Assembly (NCBI GenBank): GCA_032622095.1
Contig: CP136064.1
Location: 43,790,989 to 43,854,988, forward strand
DNA from: Siphonodentalium dalli
Taxonomy: Eukaryota > Mollusca > Scaphopoda > Gadilida > Siphonodentaliidae
Direction: 5' to 3'
DNA length: 64,000 nucleotides
Each line of letters opens with the position of its first letter. Within the stretch, counting starts at the first letter, position 1. The notes below the pieces were generated by a model. It had not been told where the DNA came from. It worked only from the letters and a program-made list of their open reading frames with translations, and did no database searches. Below are positions 38,846 through 50,664 of this stretch, piece by piece. The position numbers and the translations under genes are program-made.

Positions 38846-39362
38846 CCGGGGAGTGTTTTGGACGGGTTAAATCGTGACCCCGACCTCACCTTGACAATTG
38901 ACAAGGTCAAAATGTGTAAAACGGACGGATTTCGACAAAATTTGATACATATGGCTACTTTTATCCGGGGAGTGTTTTGGACGGGTCAAATCGTGACCCC
39001 GGCGTGACCTTGACCTTTAATGTGGCCAATCAAAGGTCAAATCAGGTAAGACGGATTTATTTCGACGAAATTTGATACCTAGGGATACTTTTGTCAGGGG
39101 GTGTATTGGACGGGTCAAATAGTGACACCGACCTGACCTTGACCTTCGAAATGGTCAATTCAAGGTGAAATCGGGTAAAACGGACTGATTTCGACGAAAT
39201 TTGATACCTATGGGTACTTTTCTCCGGGGAGTGTTTTGGACGGGTAAAATCATGACCCCGACCTGACCTTGACTTTCAAAATAGTCAATTCAAGGTCAAA
39301 TCGCGCCTTTCGCCGGAAATCAGATGGGAAACAGCCCGGACGAAGTCGGGCCCACCAGCTAG
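38846..39362 (+). mobile_element. 5'-truncated Helitron-like element
   Basis: About four core units of roughly 125 bp are present ('GGGGAGTGTTTTGGACGGGT', 'TTTCGACGAAATTTGATACC'). The 3' stem-loop AGCCCGGACGAAGTCGGGC follows at about 39333-39351 and CTAG at 39359-39362, then T. The TC-type 5' end and (GTCT)n stretch are missing. Core units are closest to those at 5.6-6.1 and 13.4 kb. Confidence 0.6.
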
Positions 39363-39549
39363 TGTAATAAAAAAACAGCTTGAAGAATGTAATGTATAAC
39401 ATGATAAACAGGGAAAACTTGATATATGGAAGTATCCAAATTTCCCACATGGGATTTGAAAGCTAGTTTATATCATATTATTATAATTTCTATTTATGGC
39501 TAATAATATGATCTTGGTGGCGTTACCATTTCTGACTATGGTTTTCTTG

Positions 39550-39802
39550 TTGTGCATGCCACCCGTTTCGTATCACAATAACACATAGACCACAATAGCA
39601 CAGAGACCGTAGCACGAACACGGCGTCACAAATTGTTCACCTAATCTAAAACGGTCGGCAGAATAATTGGGCGTGCTTTTCAAAGTTGAGCCGAATTGCA
39701 CCTGAAACCAATTATATATATCGATCACGTTATCATTGCTAAGTTCATGGCAATCTTATATTGGACTGTCTCCTGTGCAATAATATATTTTTGTTTAATA
39801 TT
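39550..39802 (+). repeat. 253-bp direct repeat, copy 1
   Basis: It matches 44352-44604 in the same orientation over 253 bp with five visible substitutions (about 98%). It starts 'TTGTGCAT' and ends 'TTTGTTTAATATT'. A LINE ORF2 fragment starts immediately after copy 1. Confidence 0.9.
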
Positions 39803-40415
39803 GGAAGAGTTTGATTCGCGATAACGTTGACACTGTTCACCTCATGAAATGGGAATATGACGTTCACGCAGATAACGCTCTTTCGATATTCAAATTAATT
39901 CACCCTCGCCTAGAGACGAGCCTTCTTTGGTTAGACTGCAAAAAGTACACTAGAAATAAAGCTTCCCTCCTAACTGTGGGAAGACTCGTCTCTCGTACCA
40001 CATACGAAGATGGGGGGGGGGAATGTCAACTTTGTAGATCCGAGTATCTCAATCATGTGCGGCATGTCATCTTGTATTGCCCTGCCTTCAACATTATCCG
40101 TAACACATTCTGTTATGACTTCATAACTCACTTTGGCATTCCATGTTATTTAAAGCTTGAGGCTCTAAACTCGGACGAATTACTTGCTGTCTTTCCGAGT
40201 TCCATGCCAATTGATTTGTCTGATGAAGTAGCTGATATTTCTGACTTTACACGCACATTTGTGTTGCATACAGCAAAACTTTGGAGGCTATATGAATCAT
40301 GCTCTCAAACGCCTTGTCGACATTGATCCGTTGTCTGAATGAACGATTTAATGGTATTTTTTTATGCAAATCGTGTATCACTTGATTTATTCACACCATT
40401 ATTATGCATTTATAT
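39799..40415 (+). mobile_element. LINE ORF2 C-terminal fragment with Cys/His motif
   Basis: An open frame of about 175 codons ends at 40326. It holds a C-x2-C-x9-H-x4-C cluster (C-Q-L-C ... H-V-I-L-Y-C) followed by an A/T-rich 3' UTR. This zinc-knuckle-like motif lies C-terminal to the reverse transcriptase in several LINE clades. The reverse transcriptase and endonuclease are absent (5' truncation). The frame opens right at the edge of the 253-bp repeat, so the insertion or the repeat boundary coincides with the truncation. Confidence 0.55.
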
Positions 40416-41530
40416 ATTACTAGCATGGTTACCCGGCGTTGCCCAGGTTAATGTATGCTGTGGATATTTGTTGGTAATAGATAATGCACCTGCTTAAAGT
40501 GTTATACGTTTTCTCATAAATTGTATATCCAAATAGCATCACAAAACATGATTATTACAGTCATGGAATATAAGTAGTGGCTCACCTTGTCAATTTGTCA
40601 TTCTGTTTATCGCGATTAATCCGTTCCACCAATAATGAAGTATTTATTTATTTACAACTGCGTATACACTAGACGTTATAATATGATACATGAACATCAT
40701 AAACACATTAGTTCGATAAAAGATGATAATTGGGTTTTACATATTGAGATGTATCAATCAATCTAGTGGGTTGGACTAAGATCTCGAGGACACCTGGCTA
40801 TCATATCTCCATGAAGATACAGATGTTTCAAAGAAATGTCCAGGTGCTCCCCTGTTCATGGTGCTATATATTGGCTAAATATTCTTAGTTTAAACGAAAT
40901 GTTGCTGCGCATATATATCAGCTATGCCAGGCACAGAGCGAGATTTTGAGTTGTTTATGTCAGTCGATGAGTCTGTTCTAAAACCCTTGTCAGATGTCAG
41001 TATTGGTAGGATCCTGAAAAGTCTTGTGCTACTAACTGCATTTTCTTGTATATCAGAAGAAACTATATTTGACTGCACACTGTGACCACTATTTTTGAAC
41101 AGGCCTTCCATATCTCTTGACAAATTGTAACTTTTTGTGGAAACTGTATTGAATGGAACAGACTAAATTTTGTTATTATATATATGCAATCCTCTGACGC
41201 TTCGAGGTCTCTCAGTTTACACGAATATATGTATCTCTTCAATAGAATGATAAATATACGTTTAATGCTTCTTCTAGTTATCTCTTTTTGCTAGCTCATT
41301 GTGTGAATGCCTTGATTGCCATTCCCATATAAATATGACTGTTAAGAAGATATAATTGTTCAAGTGACTTATGTGGGTCACCATATGTCGGGATTGTGAA
41401 ATGTCAACGCCCAACTACTTAAAATGATATGGAGATGGCCTGGTGACTGTATATAACTTATATGTGGATATCGGCGAATAGCAATCTTATCAATGATAGT
41501 GCATATCCGCTCGCCATCCGTGACGCAAAC
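40416..41530. other. Non-coding stretch
   Basis: At 40425-40450 stands a 'TGGTTACCCGGCGTTGCCCAGG' phrase, reminiscent of the 3' ends of dispersed invertebrate repeats. No gene seen. Confidence 0.35.
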
Positions 41531-41539
41531 GACACCAAA

Positions 41540-43182
41540 TGTGATTTAATTCATGGTATATCATAAGAGAAAAACGTGTATGAATTTGGTGGAATTTGGT
41601 ATATTAGATCAATTGTTGATGCAACGCTGACTCGAACAACGCCATATTGCGAAGGTGATTATGTATTCGTTTGGTGGAAATCAGCGACAAAACTATTTCA
41701 CCATATTTATTAAATTTCCCCTCCCACCAACAGCGTCATTTTAGAAAATTTTAACCCGCACCATTATCTTCCTTGTAAAAAGTTACCCCTCTTAGAACGC
41801 CTTGGTGCCATCTCGATTGTACCGCGTGAAGTTATATATAGAACGCACACAGACAGACAAAAAGACAGACAGACAGCACGATTTTATTTCTTGTATCATT
41901 TGAGAAGAACGTGTCTGAATTTGATGGTAATTGGTACTAAAAATATTTTGTATCAGTTTTGGTGACCCTCCCGTCCCTATTTCGGACTCAAGCTGCATAC
42001 ACTAAGACTCATTAGAGATTAGAGATGCATATATATGAAATTGGTGAAAACTGGCGAGTATATAAATTCGTATCAAATTTAAGGTCCCCATATCTCTCAC
42101 CCATAGGGCACCAATTTGGTGTATCTAAACCACACGATAAGATTCCTCGTATCACGAAGCAGATTTATCAATCTGGTGAAAATCGGCACTAAACATATAG
42201 ATATAATTTGTTTGTGTCCCTCTCATCTCTATACACCACTGACTCGAATGGCCCCACTTGTGACATCCTTAAACCACTCGATTACACTCCTGATATTATG
42301 GAGATGATTGTTTATAAGTTTGGTGATAATCGGCGACTAAACAATTTTTTTTTTATCAAATTTGGTGCCAATCCCTCCCCTCTCCATCTCTCACCCAAAC
42401 AGCACCACTATGGCGTCTTTAAATCACGATTAGATTCCTCGTATCATGGATAAGAACGTATATCAATTTGGTGGAAATTGGCGCTAAAAAAATTGTGCAT
42501 CAATTGTGATGCCCCTGTCCCTTTCAATGCAACCCTGACTCGAATGAGGCCACACCCTTAGACTCCTCATACCATGGGGATGATTTTGTATAAGTGTGGT
42601 GGCAATCGGCGACTTATTATCAAATTTAGTGCCCACCCCCTCCCAATCTCTCATCCAAAAACAACAATTTGGCGTTGTTAAATCGCACAATTAGATTCCT
42701 TGTATCATGAAGAAGAATATATATCAATTTGGTGGAAATCGGCGCTAAAATTAGTTTTATCAATTTTGGTGCCCCTCTCCCCTTCCGTTCATTCCTGACT
42801 CAAACGACGCCACTTTTGACATATTTAAACCACATCGTTGGATTCTTCATATCATGGGGATGATTATATGTAAGTTTCGTGGCAGTCGGCGACAGAACAA
42901 AATATCTGCCCCCCCTTCCGGGCACCCCTGACGCGAACGGCGCTACCTTTTCCATGTTTAAACCACGCCATTAGATTCCTCATATTATGGGGATGATTAT
43001 ATATAAGTTTGGTGGCAATCGGCGACAAATTTTTGTTCTGCCCCTCCCCCTTTTCTGCCCCTGACAACAACGGCGTCACTTTAGTAAATTCTAACCCCGA
43101 CCATTATCTTTCTCGTAAAAAGCTACTCCTAGTAGACCCCTTTGGCATCATATAGATGTTCCCCTGTGAATTTCTATAGAAC

Positions 43183-43241
<59 letters not shown>

Positions 43242-43261
43242 TTCGCAAATATAGATATAGA
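41540..43261 (-). mobile_element. Helitron-like element(s) with 133/148-bp minisatellite
   Basis: On the minus strand it begins TC after A at 43262 ('TCTATATCTATATTTGCGAA'), continues through (GTCT)n at 43182-43240, then a unique part of about 120 bp, then at least six core units. 'GATTCCTCATATTATGGGGATGA' type phrases start near 42285, 42427, 42559, 42692, 42840 and 42973. Units alternate between two subtypes (spacing 133 and 148). A second (GTCT)n block and its following unique part recur at 41780-41880, showing a second, older copy in the same orientation. The left end is not defined. Confidence 0.5.
43182..43240. repeat. (CAGA)n microsatellite
   Basis: About 14 uninterrupted tetranucleotides, forming the 5' microsatellite of the Helitron-like element on the minus strand. 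Confidence 0.95.
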
Positions 43262-44170
43262 TTTGTATTCAATGTATCGCCTGTCCATACAGTCAAAGGC
43301 GCCCTCTCGTTATTGCATCTAAAATGATAATGTTGCAGCAACGTGTTCGTGATCAGGCACTTTTGGTTATTCCCATGGTCGTCGATTTTTCAATATTCGG
43401 CCTCAACCTGATTTCGGCTTCCGACGTTTCCGTATACAACACGCGGTAATTACCGCCTTTGGACTCCGTGAGCAAATTCTTTTCACATTGATTCAATTTG
43501 TTGTCCAATAAACGCTATTGTCCAGTTTCTTATCCCATTGACACCTTGGTTCCTTTGACGGTATCAACGGTCCGGTATGAAACTCTTAGTCATTGAGTTA
43601 CAGATGTTTATAATGGTGGCTCAATGTCTAACGGTTTCCATGTGAGTTGATCGGATTTGTGTATGCCGTCACCTTGAGTTCATTTAACATAATGTTGCAT
43701 ATATATATACACTGATGTCTACTCTTTATGTGATGCTGTGTGAGGTCGTGTGCATGGGTGTGGGTCTTTAAATGAGCGTGGGTATGCATTTGGGTGTGTG
43801 AGGGTGCGTGTGAGGGTAGGTGAGTTCGTGCGCGACTGAATGCTAGGCGAGAGAGTGCGCGTGTGTCTGATTATATTGTCAAATCTTAGATTCCCATATC
43901 TTTGCCGAAACTTACTTGCATGCGTAGTACGTGTCGGTCAGCTTGAATCTGCATGCCTGTCAGCCGTGTTTCTTCCTGTCTGCATGTTTATCTGTCAGCA
44001 TGCATGTCTGTCTAGATATTTATGTGACTGTCTGCCTGTCTGTCTGTATGTCTCTTTCGCGTGTATGTTTGTATATAAAATCGTCTAAGCCTAGGCGTGT
44101 CTGGATGTGTTTACGTGTACGCGTGTGCGCGGCTGAGTGGTTGCATGTGCCTGAGATTCAGTGTGGGTGC
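43262..44170. other. TG- and CTGT-rich low-complexity stretch
   Basis: Purine/TG-rich text at 43740-43860 and 'TGTCTGCATGTC' type phrases at 43950-44060. The Cys-rich frames at 43840-44251 result from this low complexity. Confidence 0.5.
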
Positions 44171-44333
44171 AACTGTGTGCGTAATCTCGCTTTATATTGT
44201 GTTGTCATATTCTTTAAATGTACATATATTCCACTGTCATTTTTGTATTAGATTTGTTTGTAACAATGTTATTTAAATTTAACTCTCCGATAGTGGAGGC
44301 AATAAAGGATAGATATATATATATATATATATG
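44171..44333 (+). mobile_element. LINE 3' UTR remnant with (TA)n tail
   Basis: 'CTCTCCGATAGTGGAGGCAA' followed by TAAAGGATAG and (TA)n resembles the 3' end of common invertebrate LINEs, in which a short stem-loop precedes 'CAATAAA' and a simple repeat. No ORF part remains. Confidence 0.45.
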
Positions 44334-44351
44334 TGATTGGTCAATTGCTTA

Positions 44352-44604
44352 TTGTGCATCCCACCCGTTTCGTATCACAATAACACATAGACCCCAATAG
44401 CACAGAGACCGTAGCACGAACACGGCGTCACAAATTGTTCACCTAATCTAAAACGGTCGGCAGAATAATTGGGCGTGCTTTTCAAAGTTGAGCCGAATTG
44501 CACCTGAAACCAGTTATATATATCGATCACGTTATCATTGTTAAGTTCATGGCAATCTTATATTGGACTGTCTCCTGTGCAATAATATAGTTTTGTTTAA
44601 TATT
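44352..44604 (+). repeat. 253-bp direct repeat, copy 2
   Basis: See copy 1 at 39550-39802. After copy 2 the text runs into 'GTGCAAATAAAGATATATCTATC' at about 44625-44650, which looks like a retroposon 3' tail. The copies may therefore be 3' parts of a retroposed element. Confidence 0.9.
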
Positions 44605-44654
44605 CTGTTAATGTATTGTATATTATTGTGCAAATAAAGATATATCTATCTAAT

Positions 44655-46220
44655 GTGCTGCATGGGCTAGTCTCAAATTCGCGGCAGATTTTGTGAAAAT
44701 AAATATGAATACACTCAGCTTTTTTATGGGAATAAATCATCAATAAGCTACATAAATGTAAGAAATAAATGTATTGGGTGTGTGTGTTATTGGGGAATAT
44801 ATACGGCGCTGTGGTCGTGGGGGACATTTAGTGAGAACCGCTTCGTTTCACCCACTACATTCATTTCTGAATTTAAACCAATTAAATTTACGCGCTGATT
44901 TAAACATTTCGACCGGCACAAACGGAAAGATCTCAAATTACCGAAAATATAAGAAACAAAATGCGTGATATCAGCGCTATATCCAAACTCCATGCACGGT
45001 TTACCTCCCTTGGTGACTCGGTAAGACCGCTGCTACCGGCGACATTTCACCCATGCACATTTGGTGAACTTCCGCGATATTAAGATATATATACTAAGCG
45101 AGCAGAGCAACATGCTGCCCTTGTTAAGCAAACAAAATATCTAAAAAAATTGTGTAATTTTGAACCTTAAGTTTGAAAACTCCCACTAGAACCAAAGAAC
45201 TATGTTGCGAATCGGTGTGATTTGGTTCTCTGATTATTTTGTCAACACAAAAATATAAACGCACATGGACGACAGTGTCACGACAACACGCATGTCAAGT
45301 CAAACAAGAGATCTAATTTGCTGCAATTTTTACGAGTATCTTGCGAAAATCGTCAACAATACTACAGCTCTGATCATCCATTTTGTCATTAAGTTTTTTG
45401 TGTGGGAATTGTTCTCAAAGCACATAGGAAATTTGACTTTGAGGCGATCGGTTTTCGCCATTTTTGGTTGGAAAATCCCGCGCTAAATATAGAAACCACA
45501 GCCGGTGACAGAGTCAGAAAGGAAGTATGACTGGTGCGCATTGGTATAAATTGCGCTGTATCGACGAGTTTGTGCTAAAATCTTCCGCGTATGTATGTTT
45601 TGAGATACATGTACCTCTTATCTGTATACATATATTTGAGGTTCGAACGAGCCATGTCCGTTTAAAGATCATAGATTGTTCTCATTGGCTTGATCATATT
45701 CACAAGCAACATGGATGTTTCGCAGTTCAAAAGATGAAATTGACAAAACATAAACACGTGCATGCAAACAAAGATACCTTCAAGCGATATAATATATAGT
45801 TAAATATGTGGTATCTCTTCCTTGTGGTGATTCAAGGGTATACAATTAAAACAGACACCTTTCACATAATGAACTATACGTTATAGATAGACATCGAGTT
45901 GGGGTGAAATCAGTCTAAGTAAACTCATACCTAAATATTCATAACAACATTGAGTATTAGGTCTGACGGATAACATCGCTATCTCATTTCCAAGTCCTCG
46001 GGATTCCGTAATCTGATTGCGTAAATTATTTTCCGTCCAATGAAACCTTAATGGGTTAATAAACAAGTGTTAGTGGGCGGAGACTGTCCCATAATGTCAC
46101 CTCTAAATTATAGTAACAGAGCGGAATTTCGTCGGTATTTCTCCGATCGAAAGCGATGCTTGCAAATACAACAGAGACAGAAAAAATGGCTTCGAAATGA
46201 TATATTCGGTGCGATTCGGA
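44655..46220. other. No recognisable gene over 1.6 kb
   Basis: Frames at 45265-45486 and 45527-45799 (73 and 90 codons) show no known motif. Confidence 0.3.
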
Positions 46221-46254
46221 TTAATTTGAAGGATGTGCTAGACCTGATAGATAG

Positions 46255-46424
46255 GCCTGCGCATCATTTTTGATGACGACCTTATTTTTCTCTCTCGGAT
46301 GCAGCTTTCCCGTTGATGCGGCGTGTTCATCTCCCGAAAAAGAATAGTCGCACACACGACAAATATTATCTTCTGTAAGTTTATGTCGCGACACAGGCCT
46401 TCTAGGGGTTGATGAGTCGGCCAT
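46255..46424 (-). CDS. Candidate first coding exon with Cys motif (hypothetical)
   Basis: The ATG at 46422-46424 lies in a strong Kozak context (ACAATGG). The frame starts M-A-D-S-S-T-P-R-R and holds a C-R-V-C motif about 22 residues in, followed by a charged tail. A perfect CRE/ATF site TGACGTCA lies 71-78 bp upstream (46495-46502). The frame stays open to about 46221; AG|GT steps near 46235 and 46280 could be splice donors, but neither is strong. The Cys-x2-Cys start resembles first exons of uncharacterised invertebrate proteins, some of them transposon-related. No further exon is identified, so the product is unknown. Confidence 0.3.
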
Positions 46425-46494
46425 TGTTATTGCGAAGCACAACAAATAACACGTGGGGACACCTGTCAATCATCGATGTATTTTTAAAAATCCG

Positions 46495-46502
46495 TGACGT
46501 CA
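46495..46502. promoter_or_regulatory. CRE/ATF-like palindrome TGACGTCA
   Basis: Perfect 8-base CRE located about 75 bp upstream of the ATG of the candidate exon. Single sites of this size also occur by chance. Confidence 0.35.
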
Positions 46503-46914
46503 TTTCGGGGAAGCCCTTCGCTGAATAGAACTGGTTTTGGCGACATTAGCTCCAGACTCTAGATTTCAAATATAGAGTCGATTTCAAATATAGAGTCGAC
46601 GTTCACCCAGACTGGGGTGAAATGTGACTGCTGACACGACCATGCATGCATGCACACTCCATATTCGCAAGCTAGGGGGGGGGGCTTAAAGTTGGCCTTA
46701 ACGTTCTAGATAATAAATGTTTGACTTATTGTCAAAACTAATTATGTGTACTTGACAGTGCTATGTTCGTCTTGTGAAGATTTCAAGTCTAATTTTCTTA
46801 ATTTTCTATGTCAGCGTTTTCTAAATGGATATTGATATTTTAGCGCGAACCCCCTCCAAAGCCCCATCATATTAATCGCGGCGTGGTGTGTAATTGACCA
46901 AAAGCGTTGGATAT

Positions 46915-46965
46915 CTGGGTGTGACAATTGGACATCACTGCATGTTATCCAATTGTCACACCCAG
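46915..46965. repeat. Perfect 18-bp hairpin
   Basis: 'CTGGGTGTGACAATTGGA' at 46915-46932 faces its exact complement at 46948-46965 with a 15-base loop. No T-run follows on either strand. Confidence 0.85.
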
Positions 46966-47152
46966 TTTGCGTCAATGACATTATGACAACGTGCCCATTG
47001 CGTCTATATTCGTCAGGATAGGCACCTGATACAGACAATGGATGGCGTCACGGAAATGTTCTAATACTGATAAGACGTATACGAATAGATATATCAGATT
47101 TACTCAGTCCCTCAACTCAAATCAAGCTTGACGATCGGTCCCGATTTTCGTC

Positions 47153-47600
47153 CACACTCTTAAAAATATAGGTACTTCAGAGTGCCTACGTAGGTACTAA
47201 GCTTTGTCCCAGGGGGATAACCAACTGTTTGGTACTCTGGAGTACCAAAAGTTGTACTCTGGAGTACCAAACGTTTAGGTACTCTGGAGTACCAAAAGTG
47301 GTACTCTGGAGTACCAAAAGTTTAGGTACTCTAGAGTACCAATATGATTGGTACTCTGGATTACCTACTAAATATTTAGGTTCTATCCGGGCATTGTGCA
47401 TATAATACCCACTCTGCCTTTATGTCACCGAAGTCATGACGAACACGACATGAAGTGCCAAGAAATGCACACCCATTATATTATATGAAGTACCGAATAT
47501 AAAGACAGGTACTCTGAAGTATTTAGGTACTATGCATAGTACCTAGCAATTTGGTACTCCACAGAACCAAACATATAGGTACTAAGTGGAGAACCTGCCC
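47153..47600. mobile_element. GGTACTC..GAGTACC palindromic array with ACACTCTTA end
   Basis: It starts 'ACACTCTTAAAAATATAGG', similar to the terminus of the 7.3-kb element. The 16-base near-palindrome GGTACTCTGGAGTACC recurs about six times at 47230-47360, with further GGTACT/AGTACC half-sites out to 47600. A related piece is at 52300-52565. No coding capacity. Confidence 0.55.
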
Positions 47601-47919
47601 AGATACCAAGCACTCGAAATTACAAAACATGGCCGACGGCAAATTTAACAATGTGGCAATTTAGATTCCAAATGAAGCTATGGCGTGTAAACATTGAATA
47701 AAGTACAAAACCACTCCATTGCATAGTGATAATGAAATAATCCGAATTATACATGCATTACTTTTATTAGTATATAACCTTGATCGTGATTTTGAACTTA
47801 AATCAAAGTTTAAGATCTCGATTTCAGGATTCCCTGTTCCCTGCATGTGGAGTAAAATTGGTCTGAATGTCCAAAAATAATTTCTTAATTTGTGTGCAAT
47901 AATATTAAGTAAACATAAA

Positions 47920-49260
47920 TCAAACATCTTGGAACTGGTCTGGATGAAACACCGATCGATCTAGAATAGCCCGATAAATAAAAAAACTACCTTGCGATAA
48001 ATCGCAAACCTTTGCGAATCGCAAACAACTTTGCAATAAGTACCGGTAAAGGTTTTCGATTGATTACAAAAGGTTTGCGATTAATGGTTTGTGATTTATC
48101 GCAGATATATTTTCATGCATTGGCATTAATGGACTTGGACCATATAAATATAATCCGACATCTACAACAGGTCTGGGTAAACCACCAATCAATCTATAAT
48201 AGCATGGTTGGGCTAAAATAGACCGATGGTTCTTTGGCAGCAAGCATGCATGTGGGATAAGGGGAGCAAACCTTCGCGATAAATCACAAAACAACTTTGC
48301 GAAAAATTACAAACACCTTTGCGATAACTCGCAAACCTTTACGATAAATCTCAAACATCTTTACTCAGACTGCGTAGTGGGTGATTAAATTTTGCGAATT
48401 ATCGCAAACATGTTTGAGATTTGTGGCAAACTTTTTTGGTGCTAAAAGTTTCTTAATTTGTGTGTAAACATTATAAATCAGCCATCTTGAACAGGTCTCA
48501 GTGAACAACCTATCAATTTATAATTGAACGGTCGGGCTAAAATAGACCGATCAGTCATTCACGGCCAGATGCAAGAATGTTGAGAGGAGCAAAACTTGCG
48601 GGATGCATGTGGGATAAGGCGAGCAAACCTTCGCGATAAATCACAAAACAACTTTGCGAAAAATCACAAACACTTTCGCGATAACACGCAAACCATTACG
48701 ATAAATCTCAAACATCTTTACGATAAATCTCAGACTACCGGTACGTACTGTGTGAATAATTTTTTTTATCTATCGCAAAGATGTTTGAGATTTGTCGCAA
48801 AGGTTTTTTTGCACTAATGGGCTTCTGTGAATATTATAAATCAGACATCTTAAACAGGTCTGAGTGAACAACCTATCAATCTATGCCCGGTCGGACTAAA
48901 ATAGACCGATCAGTCATTCACAGCCAGATGCATGAGTGATGAGGGAGCAAACCTTTGCGATAACACACAAACCTTTACGATAAATCTCAAACATCTTCAT
49001 GATAACTCTCAGACTACGTACTGGGCGATTATATTTTTGCGATTTATCGCAAAGATGTTCGAGATTTGTCGCAAAGGCTTTTTGCTGATAATGGGCTTCT
49101 GTGAACATTATAAATCAGACATCTTAAACTGAGTCTGAGTGACCATCCTATCAATCTATAATTGCCCGGACATGCTAAAATAGACCGATCGGTCATTCAC
49201 AGCCAAGGGAGCAAATCTTTGCGATAACTCCCAAACCTTTGTAAATAGTGTGCGATAAGC
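47920..49260. repeat. ~275-360-bp tandem array rich in TTTGCGATAAATCGCAAA palindromes
   Basis: About five diverged units are marked by 'GACATCTTAAACAGGTCTGA' type phrases at about 47925, 48157, 48484, 48846 and 49118. Each holds 'AATAGACCGATC' and many copies of GCGATAAATC/TCGCAAA. Both orientations of the short motif alternate, so each unit can form several small hairpins. The short frames over it are artefacts. Confidence 0.7.
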
Positions 49261-49438
49261 AAAATACACAAAAATGGGGAGACCATTAACTTTGGTTAAT
49301 TAAAACTGTTGTTTGAAAAATACCGCTATAGCGCTCACTAGTCCTCACTACAAGGAGGTGTTGAATGGGTTACCAGAATTATTATCACACTCCCAAAAAA
49401 ATTGCCACGGTGTTCAGTGTTTTGCTTATCGTACACTT
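49246..49438. mobile_element. ~190-bp MITE-like element
   Basis: 'AGTGTGCGATAAGCAAAATAC' at the left faces 'GTGTTTTGCTTATCGTACACT' at the right. Terminal inverted repeats are about 20 bp with one to two mismatches. No clear target duplication. The internal sequence is non-coding. It abuts the GCGATAA array, whose motif resembles its ends. Confidence 0.55.
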
Positions 49439-50664
49439 ACAATGCGCTGTATCAGTAAATGAACAAATACTAAGATACATGTAACACAAAGAGAGTTTAA
49501 TGTATTTAATATATGATAAAGTTTGGTAAAGCCATAGTTAATAAATTATTCTCCATTCGCATATATGCGCAGCGTCATCAAGTCAGTGGCATTGCCTGAT
49601 CACCAGAGCCATATAATGTAGAATTTCGCTAATATGGTTTCCAGTTATGGATGAGGTTATTTCCTAGCGGAAATGGCCGAACCGCTCAGAATGATAACCA
49701 CACATGTAGCCAGACATATTTTGATAAGAACATGAAGCATCTGGACATTGGAATAGTCTACATGTTCATGTTTGTATACAGCTAAGCTCTAATTGACCCC
49801 TCCCCCTTAAAGACATTGGCCACCGATATTGCGAGTAGTTGCGAATGTCGGTCAGTGACCAACTTTGAATGTTAATAAAACCGTAAACAAATTATTAATT
49901 GAAATATTGTTTTGTGTATAGTTAATATGGTGCATGGCGCTGATGAAAAGCTGGACTGGGTGCTTACAAGGTGTCCATGTAAAAAATTAGTGCGGCGTAC
50001 AGTGGTCACAAAATATTATTAATAAGACTGTATAAAGATTATCTGCGGTTGCCACATATCAACCACTTGACCATGGTTGAACGGCGGTATGGTATAACCG
50101 GTGTCTGACTGTCATTAACGCCCTACAACCTTGTTAAAGGGGGTGATTAATTAGAGCATAGCTGTAGTACGTTACTAAAAGCTTGCGATTGATTCAGTTA
50201 TAACGTGTGTCCCAGAATTGGATCCATATCTCCCGAGATTATCCACCATTCCATAAATATATCAGAACAATATCACAGCATCACAGGCGTTTCGATCAAA
50301 AGAATATCAGAATCCGTAACTGGGCGACAAGTCATGGCGACATGGTTCTCAAATCACGTTTCGATGAAAATTGAAGAATATTATTCGTCGTCCTTTGCAC
50401 AGGTACTTGTACGTTGTAGCCATCAAACTTGTTACTGACTCAGGAGTCAGGAGTCATGACTGATCTTTGACGTCATAACTCTGACTAATTTCTAAAGAAT
50501 TGGATGTCTCGTAATCATAGTCACCAGTGGTTGACTCTTGTGAGTTAATTGGGCGGTTTATAATGTTGTGAAACTTAAGTATCTGTCTTTTGTAATTCAC
50601 AATATTGTTGTGTTGTGCATGTATTAAACCACACTGCACTCAATGACTTTTCAATTTGGTCTAG
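49439..50664. other. No recognisable gene
   Basis: Short frames only. The 77-codon frame at 50205-50438 has no known motif. Confidence 0.3.

Noticed and set aside
39550-44604. The 253-bp direct repeats as LTRs of a 5-kb retroelement
   Set aside because: They lack TG...CA limits at the repeat borders. No primer-binding site, polypurine tract or gag/pol lies between, and the interior consists of unrelated repeats.
46915-46965. Hairpin as a transcription terminator
   Set aside because: No T-run follows and the setting is eukaryotic, so it is listed only as an inverted repeat.
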